Part shown: one piece after another, positions 46,501 to 56,280 of the stretch | Layout: every line of letters starts with the position of its first letter | Position numbering within the stretch: the stretch's first letter is position 1 | DNA from: Asterias rubens | Lineage: Eukaryota > Echinodermata > Asteroidea > Forcipulatida > Asteriidae | DNA length: 64,000 nt | Direction of reading: 5' to 3' | NCBI RefSeq assembly: GCF_902459465.1 | Contig: NC_047068.1 | Coordinates: 12,485,195 to 12,549,194 of the forward strand | Notes under the pieces: model-generated | What the model was told of the DNA's origin: nothing | Seen by the model: the letters and a program-made list of their open reading frames with translations, nothing else | The model's database searches: none | Program-made: the position numbers and the translations under genes

Positions 46501-49500
46501 CTAGCTTTACTAAACATATTTACAGACCACAACAACTGTAATTCACTGTATCTTGACTGCATGCACACCAAAATCATACAGACAGGCGTTGTATGTGAAG
46601 TGGGTGCTATACTACTATGTAACAACCAAGATCTTGCCAATAGCCTCTCCTGGGCAAATTGTAGCAACACCCATTATAACAGTTATAAATGCAAATCCTT
46701 CAATTTGAAGGAACATTACAGAATTGGTAAGAAAAAAACTTGTCCAAGATCACAGATTCATATACAACTTACACAGATAATGATATTAGAAAACATCCCT
46801 TGAATTATTTCTGTCTGAAATTTCATGTTTGATGGGAAATACATAAAACTGATTTGGCGCTTGTACATGTAGTTTTATCGCTCAGTTTTTTTTAAAATCG
46901 ATGTCATGCAAAATGTGTAATCTTTTTTTCACTATTTTCTTGTGACCAAGATGGCCAATTGATCTCAAACTTCTGAAGGTTTGTCAGTATTATGTATATG
47001 GTTGATAACATAAAGTGCTTACACTGCCAGCAAAAACCAATTCTGTAATGTTCCTTTAAGTTCTCCTACCTTGAAGAGGTTATATGCATGTTTGAGGACT
47101 GCCGAGTATACAGAGTCTTGGATGTCTTCTTCATGATACTCGTGATATGTCTTCCCATCTTTTGTCTTCTCACTGAAAGGGACAGTTATTGCCTACACAG
47201 ATAACAAAACCACACAAATTATATCAAAGCATAGGGGCCAGACAGGCCCGCTAGAGTCATGCCGAACCAAATAAATTAGGAGCGCCTCTAGGTCAACCCA
47301 AACAAATTTTTGTTTCAGACAAGTGAACTTAACATAACATTTACATTGGCTCAGCTCATGACAAGGCGCTCCAGAGTCCGAAAGACTGCAACAGTTGATC
47401 TTTTTTGACTTACTGTATTTTCTGGAGCCGTTTTTGACAGCTTTACTTACCATAACCATTGAGAAGTCTCTCTCTGGTTGAAGAAACAGGTGTCTCGTCT
47501 TCTGTGTATGCATTGACTCGCACGGCTTATTATCAGCAAAAGTCCTGCAAGATTTAATGAAAATAAAATAATTAGAGATTAATTTTGTTTAACCATTTAG
47601 AGACCATAGCGGCGACAGGCGACTTGGTCCAAAATGGGCGTACATCTAGGCTATTTTACACCCCAGCGGAAGTACTGTTTTAGGAGAATGAGGGTTTGCA
47701 CTGATGGCACAAATGTACACAAACGTCTTTGTAACTCAAAGAGCAATTTGTGTAAACATCTCAATGAGAATGTGCAGAACTAGGTTGCCAGTAAATTTGG
47801 CTCATTTAAAGGCAGTGGACACTACTTTAAATTACTCAAAATAATTATCAGCATAAAACCTTACTTGGTTACGAGTAATGGGGAGAGGTTGAGAAACAGC
47901 TCCCTCTGTAGTCACGTAGTTTTTGAGAACGAAGTAATTTTCCACGAATTTGATCTTGAGACCTCAGAATTAGATTTTGAGGTCTCAAAATCAAACGTTT
48001 GAAAGCACACAACTTCGTGTGACAAGGGTGTTTTTCTTTCATTATCATCACGCAACTTCGACAACCAATTGAGCTCAAATTTTCACAGGTTTGTTATTTC
48101 AAGCATGTTGAGATACACCAAGTGAAAGGACTGGTCTTTAACAATTACCAATACTACAATAGTGTCCAGTGTCTTTAAAACTATACTTACTCAGTGAATT
48201 TGATGACTGCTTCACACAAGCCTACGTTCTTAATCTGATTATCGATGGACGTGTTTCTTGGGTAGTAGTACAGTATCTTCTTCTCTTCCTGTTTGTAATT
48301 GTAAAGAAGTGCATTGTTTATGATATCCTGTGTCAAAAACTAAATTCCTTTTTTAATCATCGACCCAACTTTTAAACAAGACACTTGCACTTCATTGTGT
48401 GTTTTTTTTCCAATTCAAAGAAAAAGCCATATACCGTGAAAACAGGACAGTGGAGGATACGTGTTTGACCATTTCGGCCGGCACGATTCGAAACTGGCTC
48501 GTCTGCTCGTTGTAGTAGCAACCCTGGGTCCTACTAAAAGCCGACAACTCGCCGACAACGCCGACAACAAGTCCAGAGCGCCGACAACTCGCCGCCAACA
48601 AGTTTTAATTACCTCAAAAATGGCCAATAAACCATAGATGTATTAGAACTATATGTGTTCTGTAATATAAACATAAAGTTAATGGAAAAACTTCACAAAA
48701 AGTGTGAATTTTTAACCAGAAAAAAACTTCACTTGCACGAAAAGCGGTCGGACGCCATCTTGGCTTAAAAACCGTGTTTGGACCAGACCATTATGATACG
48801 GGTAGATTTAGCACTTGTCAACAACAGAGGGCGGGCTTCATATGAAGACCTTCACTGCAGTGTGCACAGTGCATGACGCCCGCCCTCTATTGCTAAGTCT
48901 GACTCACCCGCATCATAATGGACTGGTCCGAACACGATTTTAAGCCAAGATGGCGTCCGACCGTTTTCCGTGAACGTTCAGTTTTTTTTCTGGTTAAAAA
49001 TTCACACTTTTCGTGAAGTTTTTCCATTAACTTTATGTTTATATTACAGAACACATATAGTTCTAATACATCTATGGTTTATTGGCCATTTTTGAGGTAA
49101 TTAAAACTTGTTGGCGGCGAGTTGTCGGCGCTCTGGACTTGTTGTCGGCGTTGTCGGCGAGTTGTCGGCTTTTAGTAGGACCGGCAACCCTTCAGCTTGG
49201 CCACCATCGGCAGCTCAGGAGGGTTACGTTACTTATATTGCAAATAGTCATACGATTTTTGGGGCTACACTACAGCAAAACATGCCAAGAAGTAAGACAC
49301 AGTGAGTTTAAAAAGGGTTGTAAGTAAATTAATTCGGGACTCTACTGAAACCCCCATTCTCACTTGATCATGGAACTGTCATAACAATTTGAATAAACAC
49401 CGATTAAAAGTTTTTTCACGAAATAGATGCAACACATTTTTAATGCTCTCACCTCGCCTTCTCTCGGCCCAAGAGTTGAATTATAAATAAAGAAGTGTTG

Positions 49501-49533
49501 GAGCATTACGCAACTCCTTGGAGTCGACGTCAT
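34511..49533 (-). CDS. CCZ1: Vacuolar fusion protein CCZ1 homologue
   Basis: CCZ1 pairs with MON1 as the guanine-nucleotide exchange factor that loads RAB7 on late endosomes and autophagosomes. Fifteen minus-strand exons were read in phase: 49533-49453, 48288-48191, 47544-47451, 47192-47070, 46117-46034, 45394-45264, 44308-44264, 43340-43259, 42341-42286, 41900-41852, 39044-39011, 38377-38263, 37607-37461, 36032-35905 and 34566-34511 (440 residues). Landmarks are HFFIYNSTLGPREGE, IKNVGLCEAVIKF, KYTAFLYNDQLVWSGLEQDD, ALSATVCLMVD, IGPQLSSLASDI, FKFVYFNQMNLAQKTTVH, the exon 14 stretch from DCWVVGKKSDQREFYV to INQKNANLIEIN, and the terminus NIFFLD. They cover the longin-type modules of the CCZ1/INTU family. 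The piece expected between exons 10 and 11 (in the human protein roughly FPKIFVNTDDTYEE to LIVYK) was not found; phase stays open without it. An alternative start is Met10. Confidence 0.93.
34646..35020 (+). mobile_element. MITE family A copy
   Basis: Complete copy just beyond the CCZ1 stop exon, between exon 14 and exon 15 (34566). It has a partly deleted inner palindrome and a small internal duplication of CAGGTTTGTTATTTTAT. Confidence 0.75.
35340..35470. repeat. Dispersed repeat, copy 1
   Basis: GGCCGTCCAGGGTGAGGCAA, AAACTGTCATCACAAG and GTGCCCTCCCAGACCC recur, slightly changed, at 52225-52345. Probably an end of an unclassified retroelement. CCZ1 intron 14. Confidence 0.55.
36915..37203. 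mobile_element. MITE family D, palindromic copy
   Basis: Arms GCTTAAGCAGAAAATTTTAC and GTAAAATTGTCTGCTTAAGC; longer than the usual family member. CCZ1 intron 13. Confidence 0.7.
37278..37455. mobile_element. MITE family D copy
   Basis: AGGGCCAAATTACATAGAGC start, GTGCTTAAGCAACTC near the end; finishes a few bases from the CCZ1 exon 13 donor (37461). Confidence 0.65.
37905..37990 (+). mobile_element. Diverged tRNA-like SINE
   Basis: GGTGCGTTAAGATGAAG then TTGTTCAAATCCTGCTCTAG; same tail as the 38785 copy. CCZ1 intron 12. Confidence 0.45.
38060..38240 (-). mobile_element. SINE, GTGTCGTGGCTGAG type
   Basis: Reverse copy: tRNA-like head at 38215-38235 (GTGTCGTGACTGAGCAG) and GGAGTCCGGGTCATGAC, tail with TGCCCAAAGGGCG near 38050. 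It overlaps the end of CCZ1 exon 12 only by position on the opposite strand boundary; exact limits uncertain. Confidence 0.45.
38490..38590 (-). mobile_element. tRNA-derived SINE head
   Basis: Reverse; CAGGATTTGAACCAGCGACC is the complement of the B box. Confidence 0.5.
38780..38885 (+). mobile_element. tRNA-derived SINE head
   Basis: GATAGCTAGACAGCTCATCA, GGTGGAGCGCTGGCACGTTA and GTTGGTTCCAATCCTGCTC; CCZ1 intron 11. Confidence 0.55.
39305..39405 (-). mobile_element. SINE head, GTGTCGTGGCTGAG type
   Basis: Reverse copy: GTGTCGTGGCTGAGCGGTCA at the right and the B-box region GTGTGGATTCTAGTC at the left. Confidence 0.5.
39531..39900. repeat. Three tandem ~145 bp units in CCZ1 intron 10
   Basis: Units start at 39531, 39676 and 39822 (ACAGAGGAAGGAAAAAGAAA, GCCCGAAGGATTGCCTAAAA, CTGTCTAGAGGCTCTC). 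Units 1 and 2 differ at few bases; unit 3 is diverged and truncated. Confidence 0.85.
40273..41722. repeat. 22-unit, 66 bp minisatellite in CCZ1 intron 10
   Basis: About 22 head-to-tail 66 bp units (CCACGCCAAGAACCTCATCA, AATAGCTATCATTTTAATGG, ATGTAAAACTTGCATCAGGA), nearly identical. The few changes are C/T (CGCC or TGCC, TCA or TTA, one TAT for CAT). The unit is a multiple of three without stops in two plus-strand frames, giving artificial open frames of 539 and 448 residues. Its left neighbour is a purine-rich GAAAAAAAGAGGAAA tract. Confidence 0.95.
42565..42790 (+). mobile_element. Long SINE copy
   Basis: GTGTTTCGAATCCCCAGCC (B box), then the body CCTTAAGCAAGACACTTGAC, GGTGGGACGTAAAGCCGC, GGTCCCATGTGTTG. 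This is the longest body of the GTGTCGTGGCTGAG type here. CCZ1 intron 8. Confidence 0.6.
43026..43210. mobile_element. Hairpin element in CCZ1 intron 8
   Basis: GGCCCGGTCACACAGGCCCC and CGAACGAAAACGAGAAC mirror GTTCTCGTTTTCGTTCTCG and GAGGCCTTTGTGACCGGACC; it ends about 50 bases beyond exon 8. Confidence 0.8.
43665..43962. mobile_element. MITE family B copy
   Basis: Matches the 8565 element (GGTCGAGTTGGTCTTTGAAA, CGCGTATCGAAATTGCGTGG, centre at CATTTGACTCCCATAAATGG) with an internal deletion; CCZ1 intron 7. Confidence 0.75.
43971..44251. mobile_element. MITE family F copy
   Basis: Ends CAAAGGGTTTGGGTGCTTTT and ACAAAAAGTCCCCAAACCCT, with TAGGACACAAAAC just inside; ends 13 bases from the CCZ1 exon 7 donor. 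Confidence 0.7.
44355..44741 (+). mobile_element. MITE family A copy
   Basis: Full-length, well conserved, 47 bases upstream (in transcript sense) of CCZ1 exon 7, within intron 6. Confidence 0.8.
44780..44935. mobile_element. MITE family D copy, partial
   Basis: TTTCATAGAACTGCTTCAG and GAATAAGGTTACCGGCCAAA; right end worn. CCZ1 intron 6. Confidence 0.6.
45655..45989 (-). mobile_element. Old MITE family A copy
   Basis: Reverse, diverged; left boundary uncertain. CCZ1 intron 5. Confidence 0.6.
46229..46251. repeat. Poly(A) tract
   Basis: 23 consecutive A in CCZ1 intron 4; not attached to a recognisable retroposon. Confidence 0.9.
46370..46475 (-). mobile_element. SINE head, GTGTCGTGGTTGAG type
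   Basis: Reverse: GTGTCGTGGTTGAGTGGTAT (A box) and GTGTGGGTTCGAATCCCAG (excellent B box); interior has a small duplication. CCZ1 intron 4. Confidence 0.6.
46700..47062. mobile_element. MITE family E copy
   Basis: Ends AAGGAACATTACAGAATTGG and CCAATTCTGTAATGTTCCTT form a clean inverted repeat; stops 8 bases from the CCZ1 exon 4 donor (47070). Related ends occur at 16343 and 54878. Confidence 0.7.
47806..48178 (+). mobile_element. MITE family A copy abutting a CCZ1 splice donor
   Basis: Its right end is 12 bases from the end of CCZ1 exon 2 (48191), so intron 2 begins with the donor and then runs directly into the element. Confidence 0.8.
48528..49182. mobile_element. 655 bp foldback element with repeat-array ends (type 3)
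   Basis: GGTCCTACTAAAAGCCGACA to TGTCGGCTTTTAGTAGGACC, both ends built of CGACAACTCGC-type units. Arms of about 300 bp are nearly perfect inverted copies and meet in a GGGCGGGC-rich centre near 48830-48890. GCAACCCT flanks it on both sides. Sits in CCZ1 intron 1. Confidence 0.85.
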
Positions 49534-50311
49534 ATTGAAACAGTGCGGCTCACCTCAATAATGATTTTAAGATTTAAAATACCACAATTTTCTTGTAAAA
49601 TTCGACATTGCAGCTGGCAGTCCAGTCAAGTTTTTAGCGACCCATCCTCTTCATTCGCAGGGCGCAGGGGGCTAGTTTGGACATAGCACCGTCAACAGAG
49701 GGCGCGCGCGCGCCACACACCAACTCCCGTTAGCAAGTTTCAAAAAATAAGGTTCAATGTTCGAAATAATACTCAAACAATTCTTTTAAGTCTCTCAGCA
49801 TCTAGAACACCAATTATATTTTTGACAGCTAAGCTTCTCTTTTATTTGGCAGATCGGCGTTTTTGAATTTTAGCTAATTATCCCACAAATAAAACACCCC
49901 CGAAATCATGTGCTTCTAATTCTTCCCAAACCGACGTACTTGCTGCCAGTATTTTCACAGTTACATGCATGACCACCAAAACGTTATCCTTCAAAAATAG
50001 TTTTTATTGACCTGTTATAATGTACGCACACAAATCAGACTGTGCGCCCACAAACATTTTATTTTAGTCTAGTCAATCTATGTGTAGAATTTTCAGATGC
50101 CGCCTCAATCTTGAGTGTGTGTGGGAATGGAGGACGAAAAGTGGCTATCTGCTTTTCTTCTGATGTCAGAATAGCAGAAAAGCAGATTTTGTGGGCTGTT
50201 TATATGAATTGTTATACCTTTCTACTTTTCTGCCACCTGGAAGTAGAACGTTTTGTGAAAATACATTTCTACTTTTCTGTTACCAGAAAAGCAGTTACTT
50301 TATATCTCCTT

Positions 50312-50520
50312 AAAGGAAAACGTTGCCTTGGATCGGACACACAAATACGCCTCGAAATTGCATGGTTTTCCTTTTGCCTCGTCGACTTACACAGTCGGCC
50401 GTGAGTCAAATTTTTGACTCCCAATAATGGCCGATGGCATGTTTGTTCTCAAAGTAAAACGAAAACCACGCAATTTCGAGACAAATTTGTGTAGATCATT
50501 GTATACTTTTACAACATCTT
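50312..50520. mobile_element. MITE family B copy
   Basis: Left end CGTTGCCTTGGATCGG and the GAGTCAAATTTTTGACTC centre are present; the right arm is truncated. Between CCZ1 and NFKBIL1. Confidence 0.7.
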
Positions 50521-51619
50521 TCTAGTGTCCATTTTGCTTGTCTGCTATCAGAATAGTGGAAAAGTAGTTTCTGCTACCAGAATAGTGGAGAAGTATATAA
50601 AACGTTTAGTGTAAATGCAATTTTCTATTGCAACACTCTTCCGTGTTTCCTCGCCAACTCTTTAGCACTCACTCGTGACGTGAGTGGGTGAGGTGGGTGC
50701 CTCGCTCAATATTGATTAATTTAGAGAACGCAAGTGGGGAAACAACTGGCTGGCGTAGGCCAAAGCTGTGCATATCTGTTGGTATGCAATCTTGTTTGGA
50801 ATCAAATCTTCCGGTTTTAAAGGGAATTTGTTTGTGGTTAATTATAAGTGTTCAAATTTCATAAAAACGTTTGTATGGGAAAACGTAGGCCAACGGTAGG
50901 CCTATAATCACCATTGGTTCATTGTATTTTTGTTGATTTTGTGATAATTAAATGACTTACTAATAGGCCTACTTTATGATTCGTTTACAAAATAATTATA
51001 CAAATTTTGTCTGTAAAGTGTGTTCTCCAGATGTTTAGGTCACTGATCAATGTAACTAGTAGTGACTTTTATATGACGTTTTGTAGTTATAAACTAAATC
51101 GTTTCGTTTGCTCGGGTTGGATTGTTCTTTTTCCCTCCATGGTTTTTGTGAGTCTAAAAATAGTCTGCGTTTCAGCAATACGTTTAACCACTAATATTAT
51201 GTATCCAAATTAGATTAATGTGTGTATGAGAATAATATTGTTAATTTATTATAGGCATAATACTTGTTACGTATTGGTTATACCTCACACACAGGTTAAC
51301 AGTGAAGTAGTCAAAGTCGGTTTGAGGGAATAAATCAGATTTTTTTCACGGAATATTATTGGTCACAGGACATTTTTTTCTAAACAAAAATGACCTCTAG
51401 AGCCTCCGGGTTCCGTGAAGTTCACAATGTATGTAATAATGTAATACATGTACACCCCTTAGCTTAAGCCCAGCAATCTTGTACTAGATCTACTGTTTTT
51501 TGTTAGTTACTCATGGGTGGTTGGTTTGGGCTCAACGGGTGTACCTGTTTGGTGCTCAAGCTTATAAGCTTTGCTTCTTTAGTGAGCTCACATGCATTCT
51601 CATAAAAGAGTATTTTTCC

Positions 51620-51842
51620 CATAGAGCTATTGACTTTGACGGTTTTCGTAGCGCGGACGTGCGCGAATGGGCAGTCGCGTACGAAAGCGCACATGCCGAA
51701 TTAAAAACAAATCGCGGCAATGTGTGTTCTCTTAAAATTAAAATCGTTCCGAACTCACGCAACACATCAAACATGTCTGCGCTCAGGGTGGCTTCAAAAC
51801 GCGGAGCAAGTTAGCGCTCTAGTCAATATATATAGCTCTATG
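51620..51842. mobile_element. CATAGAG-ended MITE with perfect 8 bp target duplication
   Basis: Ends CATAGAGCTAT...AGCTCTATG; flanked on both sides by ATTTTTCC. CG-rich interior unlike its surroundings. Confidence 0.85.
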
Positions 51843-52224
51843 ATTTTTCCCCAACTTGCTTTACTCTATTATTTGAACATGTAGCGCCTGTTCAGGGCCT
51901 CTAATTACTGTGGAAACCGCCTAAACTTTTAACTAAAAAAAAACCAAAGTAGGCTTCGGCAGAAATCCCAAACGGCTAGCTGTCCTGTATTGTCAAGAGG
52001 CTGAGCAACTTTTAATTATGAATTTGTGAGTATTTATTAATATTCATTTAGCATTGGTAGAGTTTATTTGGTGTGGCAGCCTACACACAGAGGTTGGTAT
52101 CACCTATAGAGTAAGGACCTAGGTATCACACAGGGGTGGGGTGCACTCCACTGACTGATGAATCTGAAAGCTGTTTTTTTGTAGCCTCAAAATCTGTTAT
52201 TTTATTTATTTTATTTTATTTTAA

Positions 52225-52345
52225 TTCTTCGGACAAAAAAAAAGCAAAACAATAAAACAAGCACAGGCCGTCCAGGGAAGGGCAAAAGTCCAAAAACTGT
52301 CATCAAAAAAGATGTGCTCTCCCAGACCTAGCTCATAAAAAAATA
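52225..52345. repeat. Dispersed repeat, copy 2
   Basis: GGCCGTCCAGGGAAGGGCAA and GATGTGCTCTCCCAGACC; preceded by a TTTTATTTTATT tract as at 35330. Confidence 0.55.
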
Positions 52346-52987
52346 ATACACATTATATACTATACATTAAACATTCTAAAATTGCAGTAAAAGTTTAAAC
52401 AAAAGATGGCAAGTAAAAAGCGCAATAACATAAACGATAAACACAAGGTACTTTTTTCATTGAATAATTTAAAACGTTTTCCCATGCAATTAAGATAGAC
52501 TGTGTAATTAAAACAACGTATCACATTCTGGAGCTTCAACTTTTTTGAGAACTGATAGGATATAGGTTATTTGGCTTTGGAATGGGAGAAATGCCTCATG
52601 GTCATTTTCGTATATCAGTGCATGTACTGCTCTTTTCAGCGCCTTCATCTGATGTAAAGGCGCTTTACAAACTATTTGGTTGTTTGATGTATCATGAGTA
52701 TCTGTTCTTACTCTATTGATGTATGTAAGTACAAATTTAAAGGAAAATGTGTTTACTTGTGTGAAAATATATCTGATTGGTTTTCCCTTGGAGGCTCGTC
52801 CCCGAGGAAACTTAAAAGAATTAGCACCTGGGCGCACCCACTAGTATAGAGATAACCGATCAATCAGAGCTGTGTATGAAGAGCGCCACCAATAGTTATG
52901 ATATCCAACTGTGTTTTTGTTGTCGATGTCATGATTGTGTACCGGTTGTCTCACCTTACAATTACACCATATTACTACGCTTTTGAA

Positions 52988-55780
52988 ATGGGGAAAACAA
53001 AAGCGGAGAGATTGTTTGATTATGTCTCTCAAGGTAAAGTCATTAAAGTGAAATCGTTCTTGAAAAGGCACCACAAGTTTGACTTAAATATCGTTACTTC
53101 TCGGCTACAGAGAACGCTTCTTCATGTTGCCTGTACCTCCGGCGACGATGCGGTGTTACGCGTTCTGCTCAAGCACGGCGCCCGGGTGGATGTCCAGGAC
53201 ATTGAGGGTGACACTCCATTACATCTGGCTCTGCAAAGAGTGTTACATGGCCACCGACATGGTAAGCTGCTATATGCTATTTTTGTATGATGGGATTAAT
53301 CATTTAAAACTTACTTGGTAACAAGCAATTGAGAGCTGTTGTTAGTATAAAACATGTGAGAAACAGCTCCCTCTGAAGTAATGTAGTTTTCGAGAAAGAA
53401 GTATTTTTTCACCAGTAAAATATTATTTGAATTTGATTTCGAGACCTCAAAATTAGATTTTGAGGTCCCTAAAATCAAGCATCTGAGAGCACACAACTTC
53501 GTGTGACAAGGGTGTTTTTTCTTCCATTATTTATTGTCTCGCAACTTCAAAGACCAATTCAAATTGAGTTAAAGTTTTCACAGATTTGTTATTTTGTTCA
53601 TATGTTGAGATACACCTAGTGAGAAGACTGGTCTTTGACAATTACCAAAGGTTAAGTGCCTTCAATAGTTGCGACTTTGACACTAGAATTGCGACAATTT
53701 TTTCGGTAATAGTGGCGCTGCATTTTTTTTGTAGTAATATAGTGGCGGTGCAATTACTAACTGTATTAGTTAACTAAAAGTGGTACTGGTAGTCACAACT
53801 GGACATAGAAATCAAAAGTCATGACTTTGATTCTAGTTGCCCAGCCCCCTAAACAATGATGAATGTTCACTTAATCACAATGTTTTTGTTTTGTTGCAGC
53901 TTTCAAAGACCTGGTGATACCAATATTGAAAAGTTGCCCGCCAAACATCCTTGATGTAGCTAACAACCGAGGGCACACTTGTAGACAGCTCCTTAGGGAT
54001 GCTGATCAACTGCAACAGGAATCTAGTGAAGTATGCATTGCAAGGAACATTTTGTATTTGTTAGTTTTGCGATTGTTTTGATACCCTTTTGAACAGGGTC
54101 AGTGAGTGAACATTCCAATATAGTGGGTGAACATTCCATTCAAAATCAAATTAAAATCAAAATCATGCTGATTCAAATCAAAATCAGGTGTTGTTAGCAG
54201 CAGCACCAAGTCTTTATCTCTTATGGGTAGTGTCGGTTCTGAGAAGAAACGGTGGTTGAAAACTCTAAATTTCTTTTGAGTTGTGTTGGGGCAAAGGGAG
54301 ATTAATGTTCAATTCGCTATCTCTCATGGCTATCAATATTCATGTAAGACTGTGCGATAGTATTGACCTTCCGGGACCAGGTTGATCCAAACCATAATTG
54401 AGTTTTAATTTTGCGATCTTCTATTTCTTCAAGTTCTTAATGTAGATTATGGCAATACAAATTGTATAATATTTGTGGGAAAAGAAAATTTAACCATGGA
54501 ATATAAAAGAACTTTAAATAAATAATAAAAGAAAACCAGTGAATAAGACTTTTTATTCCTTGTTACAATATTGTGAATTTTTAACCAACTTGAGAAAATG
54601 TGCATCTTTTAAATTTTGATTCAATTGTATGTATAGTCAAGTTTATGACTATTGTCTTTCCCAACAGCACCTGAGCCAAGATTCTGCAGAGGCAAGTGAG
54701 GAGGAGCTGAAGCGGAAGGAAGAGGCGGAGTGGCGGGCGAGAGTACAAGAAGAGTGGGCAGATGAGACGGCAGGCATGTGGGAAGAAAACACCACTTGGG
54801 ATGAACAAGGTACATCAATCAATCAATCAATATGAATCTGTGTTGTTTGGTATTGACAACTACATGATGATACTAAAAGGACCATCACAGAATTGATAAG
54901 GAAAAGCTTGTCTAAGATCACAGATTTACTTTGAAATTGCACGGTCTAATGATGAGGAAAGTAGAAAACATCCCTTCACATATTTCTGTCTGTAATGTTT
55001 TTTTTCACAGGGGTAAATGGGTACCTGTGAGGGCTGGTTTAGCCGAGTGGCGTAGCGCGTATTTGTTGCACAAGGGCGTATACTCCACAGGGAGCTGAGA
55101 TAGTTTAACGAATGCTTTAAGGCCAACTGACCAGGGGTAATAATGTGAAGAGCTTTGGGATGCCCTTCGGGCGTGAAAACTGTTTATAAACACCAACTAA
55201 TATTATTATTATAGGATATACCGGTCAAAGCAAAGAATCCTATGATGAATGGGCCAGCAGGATTGCCTCAGAGCACCATCAGAAACAGCAGCAACAATTC
55301 AACCCATCAAGAAGAACCCATCGTACCAAAAGAGACAAGGAAAGGGATCAGCAAAAAGAGGAGAAGCGGAAATTCCAAGAGAAGTTGCAGGCGGAGCACG
55401 AGCGATACCGACAGAGGCGCTCGGAACGCCTCCAAAAGAAACTTCTTAGGCAGAAGGAGGAGTATCTACAAAGATGTGCGGAAGTGTTTAACGGAGAGGA
55501 TACGGTTTTAGACTCGATAGGGTATGACGATCTACCTTGGCCATGCCGTCATGATGACCCGGATAAAATGATGGAAGTTCTCATGTGCGACGTGGACAAG
55601 AATAACGAGACGGAGATGAAGAGGTTCATGAGGTCTCAGCAACTTCTTTGGCATCCGGATAAATTCATGCAGAAGTGTGGCAGTAGGTTAGTGGAGGACG
55701 ACCGGGGTAAAATTTTAGAGCGAGTAACTAAGTTGTCTCAAGCCCTTAACCGAGTGAGCAAGGAGGACAAAGACAGGTGA
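52988..55780 (+). CDS. NFKBIL1: NF-kappa-B inhibitor-like protein 1
   Basis: NFKBIL1 is a nuclear, IkB-like protein linked to mRNA processing and to damping of innate immune signalling. Exons 52988-53261, 53900-54030, 54668-54809 and 55215-55780 join in phase to 370 residues (human 381). Ankyrin-type repeats sit near residues 35-85 (LLHVACTSGDDAVLRVLLKH, then DIEGDTPLHLAL). The middle is a highly charged Lys/Arg/Glu coiled region beginning EELKRKEEAEWRARVQEEW and continuing through the first half of exon 4. The C terminus carries the family signature DDLPWPC and a J-domain-like HPD in LLWHPDKF, ending KLSQALNRV. MGKTKAERLF is taken as the start; an in-frame ATG at 52898 would add 30 unlikely residues. 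It lies head-to-head with CCZ1, 3.45 kb apart. The exon 4 acceptor sits at the tail of a SINE. Confidence 0.93.
53303..53664 (+). mobile_element. MITE family A copy
   Basis: In NFKBIL1 intron 1, starting about 40 bases after the donor; both ends degraded. Confidence 0.65.
55020..55214 (+). mobile_element. SINE ending in the NFKBIL1 exon 4 acceptor
   Basis: Head GGCTGGTTTAGCCGAGTGGC (tRNA-Leu/Ser-like A box), body TTTGGGATGCCCTTCGGGCG, tail AAACACCAACTAATATTATT. The TTATTATTATAG tail is the last intron sequence before exon 4. Confidence 0.7.
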
Positions 55781-55799
55781 TTGGTCTACAAGCCTGTAT

Positions 55800-56280
55800 G
55801 ATCTGTTAATTGAAAGGCAAGGGCACCAAGGCATTTTCTACTTGGTAGAGGGCACTCTATGAGGAAATTGTAAATTTCTACTGGAGCATTGCAGGGCACC
55901 AAGGCGAAAAACCAAGGGGCACTGAGGCAATCTTTGAACACAGCTTAGCACATCTTCTTCATGTTACAAATTGTGCAATTATTTTTTAATTTCAGTGGGC
56001 AGTTTGTAGTTTGCCCCTTGGGAGTTTAGTTGTCTTGCTCTTGCTCTTACTGGAGCATTTCAAGGGTCGCAAGGCATGTTCTCCTTGGTAAAGGGCACCC
56101 TAAGAGGAATTTGTAAATTTCTACTGTAGCATTTCAAGGGCACCAAGGCAAAAACCAAGGGGCACGGAGGTAATCGTTGAACACAGCTTTAACGCATCTT
56201 CTTCATGTTACAAATTGTGCAATTATTTTTTATTTCAGTGGGCAGTTGGTAGTTTGCCCCTTGGAAGTTCAGTGGTCTTG
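55800..56280 (+). repeat. Two ~240 bp tandem units after NFKBIL1
   Basis: The series GGCACCAAGGC, CTTGGTAGAGGGCAC, AGGAAATTGTAAATTTCTAC, CTTCTTCATGTTACAAATTG, TTTCAGTGGGCAGTTTG occurs twice (from ~55810 and ~56050), likely within the 3' UTR. Confidence 0.8.

Larger units (their letters stand above)
49534..52987. promoter_or_regulatory. Intergenic space between divergent CCZ1 and NFKBIL1
   Basis: Contains both promoters but no clear TATA box. A GCGCGCGCGCGC run at 49702-49715 upstream of CCZ1 and several MITEs (50312, 51620) break it up. The segment 50130-50600 repeats CTACTTTTCTG and CAGAATAGTGGA several times. Confidence 0.4.

Noticed and set aside
52898-52987. Upstream in-frame start for NFKBIL1
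   Set aside because: The extra 30 residues look like translated 5' UTR, whereas MGKTKAERLF begins where family similarity begins.
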